From contig JBBRKQ010000051.1 of the NCBI GenBank assembly GCA_038231815.1, positions 1 through 28,929 of the forward strand: DNA of 28,929 nt, given 5' to 3'. Under the pieces are notes generated by a model. The model worked only from the letters and a program-made list of their open reading frames with translations. It was not told the origin of the DNA and made no database searches. This DNA comes from CAILKP01 sp038231815 (GTDB taxonomy: Bacteria > Planctomycetota > Phycisphaerae > Phycisphaerales > UBA1924). The translations under genes and the position numbers were made by a program. This document shows positions 25,352 through 28,929 of the stretch, in pieces (positions within the stretch are counted from its first letter, which is position 1; each line of letters begins with the position of its first letter).

Positions 25352-25377
25352 TAAGAGCGGTACGCGGTAGCGTACCG
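25352..25377. repeat. Palindromic element, copy A
   Basis: TAAGAG followed by CGGTACGC-GGTA-GCGTACCG (8-bp stem, 25358-25377), 30 nt after the rsmB stop. It may act as the rsmB 3' structure. Confidence 0.85.
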
Positions 25378-25674
25378 TCAGCGAAGCCCACCGCCCCCAA
25401 AAACCCCCGACACCGTCGAAGCCACCAACCTCCCGTGCCGCCCCACAGCCCACACCCTCCCGCCCCAACGGGGCGCAGGCATGCAGCCACGGGCGAAGCC
25501 CAGTCCGCAGCGCCGAAGGGCGCAGCCCATCCGCAGCGGACGAAGTGCAACCCGTGGTCCAATCACGCCCAACCCAACTGCCCCAACGGGGCAGAGGATT
25601 TCAAAACCCCAATCACCGCATGACCGTCCCTCCCACGCCGCAGCCCAAGCAAACCTACGCGCAACCAACATCCC

Positions 25675-25950
25675 TAAGAGCGGTACGCGGAAGCGTACCG
25701 TGAACGAAGCCCACCGCTTCCAAGAACCCCCAACACCATCGAAGCCCGCCACCTCCCGTGCCGCCCCGCAAGCACCAACTGCTCTGCCCCAGCACCTTGC
25801 ATCGTCCGCTGCTTCTCGCACAAAGTGCGCATGACCGTGGCCTGTGGCGCCGCTCCGCTCCGCCAGCAAGCCACCGGAAAGCAACCAGGCCCAACCTCCA
25901 TCGCCCCTCCCCGCCGCGGCCCAAGCAAACCCACGCGCAACCAACATCTT
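25675..25950. repeat. Long repeat unit B with palindrome
   Basis: A 276-nt unit: TAAGAG, palindrome CGGTACGC-GGAA-GCGTACCG (25681-25700), GCGAAGC-type block, CTCCCGTGCCGCCCCGCAAG block, then CCCCGCCGCGGCCCAAGC near the end. Confidence 0.8.
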
Positions 25951-26255
25951 TAAGAGCGGTACGCGGAAGCGTACCGTGAGCGAAGCCCACCGCTTCCAAA
26001 AACCCCCGACACAGTCGAAGCCCGCCGCCTCCCGTGCCGCCCCGCAAGCACCAACCACCCCGACCCAGCAACCTTGCACCCTCCGCTACTCCTCGCACGA
26101 AGTGCACACGCCCATAGCCGCTAACGCCGCTCAACGCCGCGAGCCAGCCACCGGAACCCATACGCCTTTTCCCGCCGCGGCCAACCGATCCAACCACAAA
26201 CCCACCCAAGCCGCGGCCCATGCACACCCGCGAGCAAGCAACCATCCAACCTCCC
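25951..26255. repeat. Long repeat unit C with palindrome
   Basis: A 305-nt unit with the same palindrome (25957-25976) and the same block order as units B and D; divergent in between. Confidence 0.8.
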
Positions 26256-26580
26256 TAAGAGCGGTACGCGGAAGCGTACCGTGAGCGAAGCCCACCGCTT
26301 CCACAAACCCACGACCACCATCGAAGCCCGCCACCTCCCGTGCCGCCCCGCAAGCACCACCTGCCCCGACTCAGCAACCTCGCACCATCCGCTGCCCCCC
26401 GCACAAAGCGAGCACGACCGTAACCGGTACCGCCGCAAGCCCCGCGAGCCCGCCACCGAACCAAACCGCCGCCACACGCCCAACCTCCATCTCCCCGCCG
26501 CGGCCCAGCGACCCAACCACATCCCCACCCAAGCCGCGGCTCGTGCACATCCGCGCGCAAGAAGCAACCCAGCCCCACAC
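26256..26580. repeat. Long repeat unit D with palindrome
   Basis: Palindrome at 26262-26281, then CTCCCGTGCCGCCCCGCAAG, GCACAAAGCG and CCCCGCCGCGGCCCAGC blocks. The right end is not sharply defined; similarity fades near 26580. Confidence 0.7.
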
Positions 26581-26903
26581 GCCACGCCGCTCCATTCCAC
26601 CCTGCCGCCCCAAAAACACGCGGCGGCGCATTTCCCAAAAACCCAAAAAACCCCAACAAAACCACTCTTTTCCACCAACCCCAAAACCCAAACCCTCGCC
26701 GCGCGCCATTCCGCACAAAACCGTACCCACTTTCCAAATTCCGCCAGAATTTTTTTCCCCGTTTTCAGCCCAATATCCGGGGTCAACGTCCCAAATAACC
26801 CCTCCGCGGACCCTGGCGCGCGCACGGCCAAAACGCGCAGCCCGTATCTGTAGAAGCACAAACTTTTTCCCACCCTTCCCGTCCGCCAGTCCCGGAACCC
26901 CAC

Positions 26904-27977
26904 ATGTCCGCCATCCCAAGCGATGCCGCCGACATCTCGACAAGCCTCCCCCACCCAACCGGTGCCGCCACCGTTATCAATATCAACAGTGTCACGAACA
27001 ACTTCGAAACCTCAAACCCCGCCTCACCCACTGACTCTGCATCCGCTTCATCATCTTCCACATCTGCTCCCGCCTCGTTTCCTGACCCGCGCCACTTCTC
27101 CATCGACCGCCACCAAGCCGAGTACCGAGTCCACGCCTTCCTCGCCAACGAATCCACCGTCGCCACACTCCTGGCCGGCAACAACTACCTCCAAAAACTC
27201 TTCGCTGGCACCGTCGATCCCGACAAAGACATCATCCGCGCCGCATCCGCCGCCAGCCGCGCCCGCCTGCAAAATCCATTCGCATACAACACCTCGCGCT
27301 CAACACGCCCCAAATCCGAAAAAGAAAACAAGGCCGATGAACTCGAAGCAAAACTCGCCCACGACCGCAGCACTGTTTTCAAGAATCCAGATCCCGACGC
27401 CGCCAATCAACCCAACCCAATCTGGCCCTGCGACAACGACCACTCCCTAGCCCCACCGCGCGCCGATGCCACCGAGGCAGACATGGTGTGGCTAAACGAC
27501 ATGAACAAGCAGCGCGAATACCACCACCCCACCAAAGTCGCCGCCCGCACCGCCGCGGCAGCAACCAAAGCAGCCCTAGCAACCGCAGCAGCATCAGCAG
27601 CAACAGCATCAACAACCGGATCCGCATCTCCAACCACCGCCCCATCCGCCAACCAGACCAACACAACCAACACAACCAACACAACGCACACCACGCCCGC
27701 CGATCCCTCCGATCAACCAAGCGACATCATCGCCAAAATCGGCCCCAACCCCAACCCCACGCCCACAACCGCCCCAACCTCCACTGAAATTCCAGCCCAA
27801 ACAACCTCCGATTTGGCCATTTGGCAATTTGACCATTTGACCATTTCGCCTCCCCCCGCCACCCTCGCGCGATTCGAAGAACACGCCATCTTCATCGCCG
27901 CCCAGTGGGAAGCCAACCGCCAGCGCGACCTCTACTTCGATCGCATCTGCAAAACCCACTGGCCCCGCGGGCCATAA
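26904..27977 (+). CDS. Hypothetical low-complexity protein
   Basis: The protein has 357 residues and no recognised family. The N-terminus (1-65) is Ser/Thr/Ala-rich. A more ordered part (~66-205) has DPRHFSIDRHQAEYRVHAFLANES, YLQKLFAGTVDPDKDI, and a charged KSEKENKADELEAKLAHDR helix. A long Ala/Thr/Pro/Asn tract (~210-310) precedes a short C-terminal helix (FEEHAIFIAAQWEANRQRDLYFDRI). No signal peptide is seen. Codons ~303-316 are an in-frame copy of the octamer repeat. The protein-like central part and the terminal helix favour a real gene, but coding bias is hard to separate from the strongly C-rich plus strand. A palindrome follows 11 nt after the stop. Confidence 0.6.
   Translation: MSAIPSDAADISTSLPHPTGAATVININSVTNNFETSNPASPTDSASASSSSTSAPASFPDPRHFSIDRHQAEYRVHAFLANESTVATLLAGNNYLQKLFAGTVDPDKDIIRAASAASRARLQNPFAYNTSRSTRPKSEKENKADELEAKLAHDRSTVFKNPDPDAANQPNPIWPCDNDHSLAPPRADATEADMVWLNDMNKQREYHHPTKVAARTAAAATKAALATAAASAATASTTGSASPTTAPSANQTNTTNTTNTTHTTPADPSDQPSDIIAKIGPNPNPTPTTAPTSTEIPAQTTSDLAIWQFDHLTISPPPATLARFEEHAIFIAAQWEANRQRDLYFDRICKTHWPRGP
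27811..27849. repeat. Octamer repeat inside a coding region
   Basis: ATTTGGCC, ATTTGGCA, ATTTGACC, ATTTGACC, then ATTTCGC. The last part matches the intergenic array at 667-713. Read in frame it gives LAIWQFDHLTIS within the 357-residue protein. Confidence 0.9.
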
Positions 27978-27988
27978 GCCCATAAGAG

Positions 27989-28008
27989 CCGTACGCGGAA
28001 GCGTACGG
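27989..28008. repeat. Palindromic element, copy F
   Basis: CCGTACGC-GGAA-GCGTACGG, preceded by AAGAG, just after the stop of the 357-residue gene. Compared with copies A-D the second stem pair is C-G instead of G-C, changed on both arms. Confidence 0.88.
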
Positions 28009-28119
28009 TGGGCATCAACGTGCACTTCCCCTAAAAAACCCAACCCCCAAAACACCAAACGCCAAACGCGTCAGTTTTTCGCTGCGCACTCTCTTTGACA
28101 TCATCTCCACGCTCACCCA

Positions 28120-28139
28120 CGGTACCCTTCCGGGTACCG
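28120..28139. repeat. Palindromic element, copy G (inverted)
   Basis: CGGTACCC-TTCC-GGGTACCG. Its reverse complement has loop GGAA, and AAGAG precedes it on the minus strand, so it is the same element in the opposite direction with the loop-closing pair swapped on both arms. It lies about 100 nt past the stop of the right-edge minus-strand gene. Confidence 0.85.
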
Positions 28140-28150
28140 CTCTTACGGAC

Positions 28151-28184
28151 GCAACCGGGGCACGCCGTAGCGTGCCTCGGTTGC
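28151..28184. terminator. Strong 15-bp hairpin downstream of the right-edge gene
   Basis: Arms 28151-28165 and 28170-28184 pair over 15 bp with one mismatch and a 4-nt loop (CGTA). The position, 59 nt past the minus-strand stop, suits a 3' end structure. No T-run follows, so intrinsic termination is uncertain. A perfect 10-bp palindrome GTGGTACCAC lies at 28227-28236. Confidence 0.5.
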
Positions 28185-28242
28185 TTCTTGGAACAATTAT
28201 CATCCGTGCTTTACTGCGTTGGTACCGTGGTACCACACCGCA

Positions 28243-28929
28243 TCAGCATCCGGCTGCAAACGCGTTGATGAACTCAACAAAGTCCGTTCCATCAATAATC
28301 CCGTCAGGTGCATCATTGTTTGGTCCGGCCCCGGCAACATCTGCTAGCGGGTCAATGCTCGGTGTTCCCGTGCTGAAGCTGTTGATGAACGCGATGAAGT
28401 CTGTTCCATCAACAATACCGTCCGGGCCTTGGCCGCTGGCACCTCCGGCAACATCCGCCAGTGAGCAGCGGCACATGGTGGTGAGCGACAATGCCGCAGC
28501 AGTGCTGGTGATGATGCCGCACGTTGTGGTGGAAATGACGCAGTTGTACGAGGCCACATCGGCGGCTTGCAGGTTTGCCAGGCTGAGTGTTGCGGTGGCG
28601 GCGGAGGGGTTTAAGGTAGTGTTGATGGGCGTACCGTTTTTGCGCCAGCGGTAGGTGAGGGGGCCTGTGCCATCGCTCACGATGGTGAAGGTTGCGGTTT
28701 GGGCGATGCACGCTGCAACTGGTGCGGGCTGCTGGGTGATGGTGCCCAGTGAATTACGGACGGTGAGTGTGGCGCCGGTAGAGCTTGCGCTGCCGCACGA
28801 GTTGCTGACGGTGCACGAGTACGTGCCGCCATCGGCCAACTGAATATTGGTGAGGCTGAGCGTGGCGGTGGCGGCGGAGGTGTTCGCGGCTGTGTTCAGT
28901 GCAGTTCCATCTTTGGCCCACTGGTAGGC
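28243..28929 (-). CDS. C-terminal part of a secreted Ig-like/GC-dockerin protein (cut by window edge)
   Basis: The frame is open to the right end of the window, so only the last 228 residues are seen. Two Ig-like domains are visible. The first is partial (AYQWAKDGTALNT ... DGGTYSCTVSNSCG). The second is complete (YRWRKNGTPINTTLNPSAATATLSLANL ... DVASYNC). The GC-dockerin follows: SLADVAGGA..GPDGIVDGTDFIAFINSF and LADVAGAG..PDGIIDGTDFVEFINAFAAGC. The arrangement is that of the 970- and 547-residue proteins, but its coding strand is C-rich where theirs are not. An internal TTG at 28839 is not a real start, since the Ig domain continues upstream of it. Confidence 0.9.
   Translation of the reverse strand, partial: AYQWAKDGTALNTAANTSAATATLSLTNIQLADGGTYSCTVSNSCGSASSTGATLTVRNSLGTITQQPAPVAACIAQTATFTIVSDGTGPLTYRWRKNGTPINTTLNPSAATATLSLANLQAADVASYNCVISTTTCGIITSTAAALSLTTMCRCSLADVAGGASGQGPDGIVDGTDFIAFINSFSTGTPSIDPLADVAGAGPNNDAPDGIIDGTDFVEFINAFAAGC

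Larger units (their letters stand above)
25322..26903. other. 1.58-kb region without a convincing gene, carrying a spaced palindrome array
   Basis: Frames are open on both strands only because of high GC and a near lack of G on the plus strand; their products are Arg/Trp/Gly- or Pro/His-rich and repeat the palindrome. Units of about 276-323 nt begin with the palindrome at 25352, 25675, 25951 and 26256. Later blocks are shared too: CTCCCGTGCCGCCCC, a CGCAC(A/G)AAG(T/C)G block and CCCCGCCGCGGCC. From about 26580 to 26903 the sequence is A/C-rich without repeats. Confidence 0.75.

Noticed and set aside
25352..26580. CRISPR array
   Set aside because: Spacing is about 300 nt, the intervening DNA is itself repeated, and no cas genes are present.
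25378..26958. Long minus-strand frames (up to 277 codons) in the repeat region
   Set aside because: The products are Gly/Arg/Trp/Ala-rich, repeat the palindrome (e.g. GTLPRTAL) and overlap each other in several frames; they follow from the strong C bias of the plus strand.
1..28929. tRNA, rRNA, transposase, integrase or toxin-antitoxin genes
   Set aside because: I looked for these and found no sequence I could support.

Overview
The window most likely comes from a high-GC planctomycete of the Phycisphaerae/Phycisphaerales type. This rests on several features read from the sequence. Four secreted proteins end in a tandem dockerin-like module terminating in Gly-Cys ('GC-type dockerin'). One protein has a prepilin N-terminus plus a late ADGH motif. 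An ECF sigma factor is translationally coupled to a Ser/Thr kinase with a PD40 propeller. A remnant of a kinase-TPR protein is also present. Species cannot be named from the sequence alone.

Layout. 1-7.3 kb is mostly housekeeping: a Nudix hydrolase (+), a sigma-factor-like protein with a long uncharacterised C-terminus (+), a calcineurin-like phosphoesterase (-), a PIN-PhoH ATPase (+) and the ribosomal protein S12 methylthiotransferase RimO (-). 7.7-18.4 kb holds cell-surface and secreted genes, nearly all on the minus strand: a lamin-tail-domain/GC-dockerin protein, a pseudopilin-like protein, a 970-residue propeller/Ig/GC-dockerin protein, and a 547-residue Ig/GC-dockerin protein. An orphan plus-strand gene of different base composition (15.0-16.3 kb) and a possible 47-residue small ORF interrupt this block. 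18.5-22.1 kb is the ECF sigma/kinase operon. 22.1-23.4 kb is a decayed kinase-TPR gene that has lost its kinase domain and runs, out of frame, into the last 19 codons of a GC-dockerin. 23.6-25.3 kb is an RsmB-type rRNA cytosine methyltransferase. 25.3-26.9 kb has no convincing gene and contains spaced copies of a palindromic element. It is followed by a low-complexity hypothetical protein (26.9-28.0 kb), two more hairpins, and the C-terminal part of a fourth GC-dockerin protein cut by the window edge.

How it works together. RimO, RsmB and perhaps PhoH act on ribosomes and RNA. The ECF sigma/kinase pair looks like a signalling unit, and it starts 53-137 bp (depending on start choice) from a divergent secreted GC-dockerin gene. 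The dockerin genes share Ig modules, dockerin modules and, in two cases, a near-identical 3' cassette that includes the dockerin, stop codon, rho-independent terminator and downstream DNA.

The most notable signals are: (1) the duplicated 3' dockerin-plus-terminator cassette; (2) the kinase-TPR/dockerin chimeric remnant; (3) a family of palindromes with compensatory stem changes, arranged as a spaced array and also found next to gene ends; (4) octameric tandem repeats, one of which lies inside a coding region; (5) homopolymer tracts in the leader of a secreted protein gene; (6) a sigma-like protein with an unrecognised 300-residue C-terminal region. No complete defence system, CRISPR array, transposase, tRNA or rRNA was seen.
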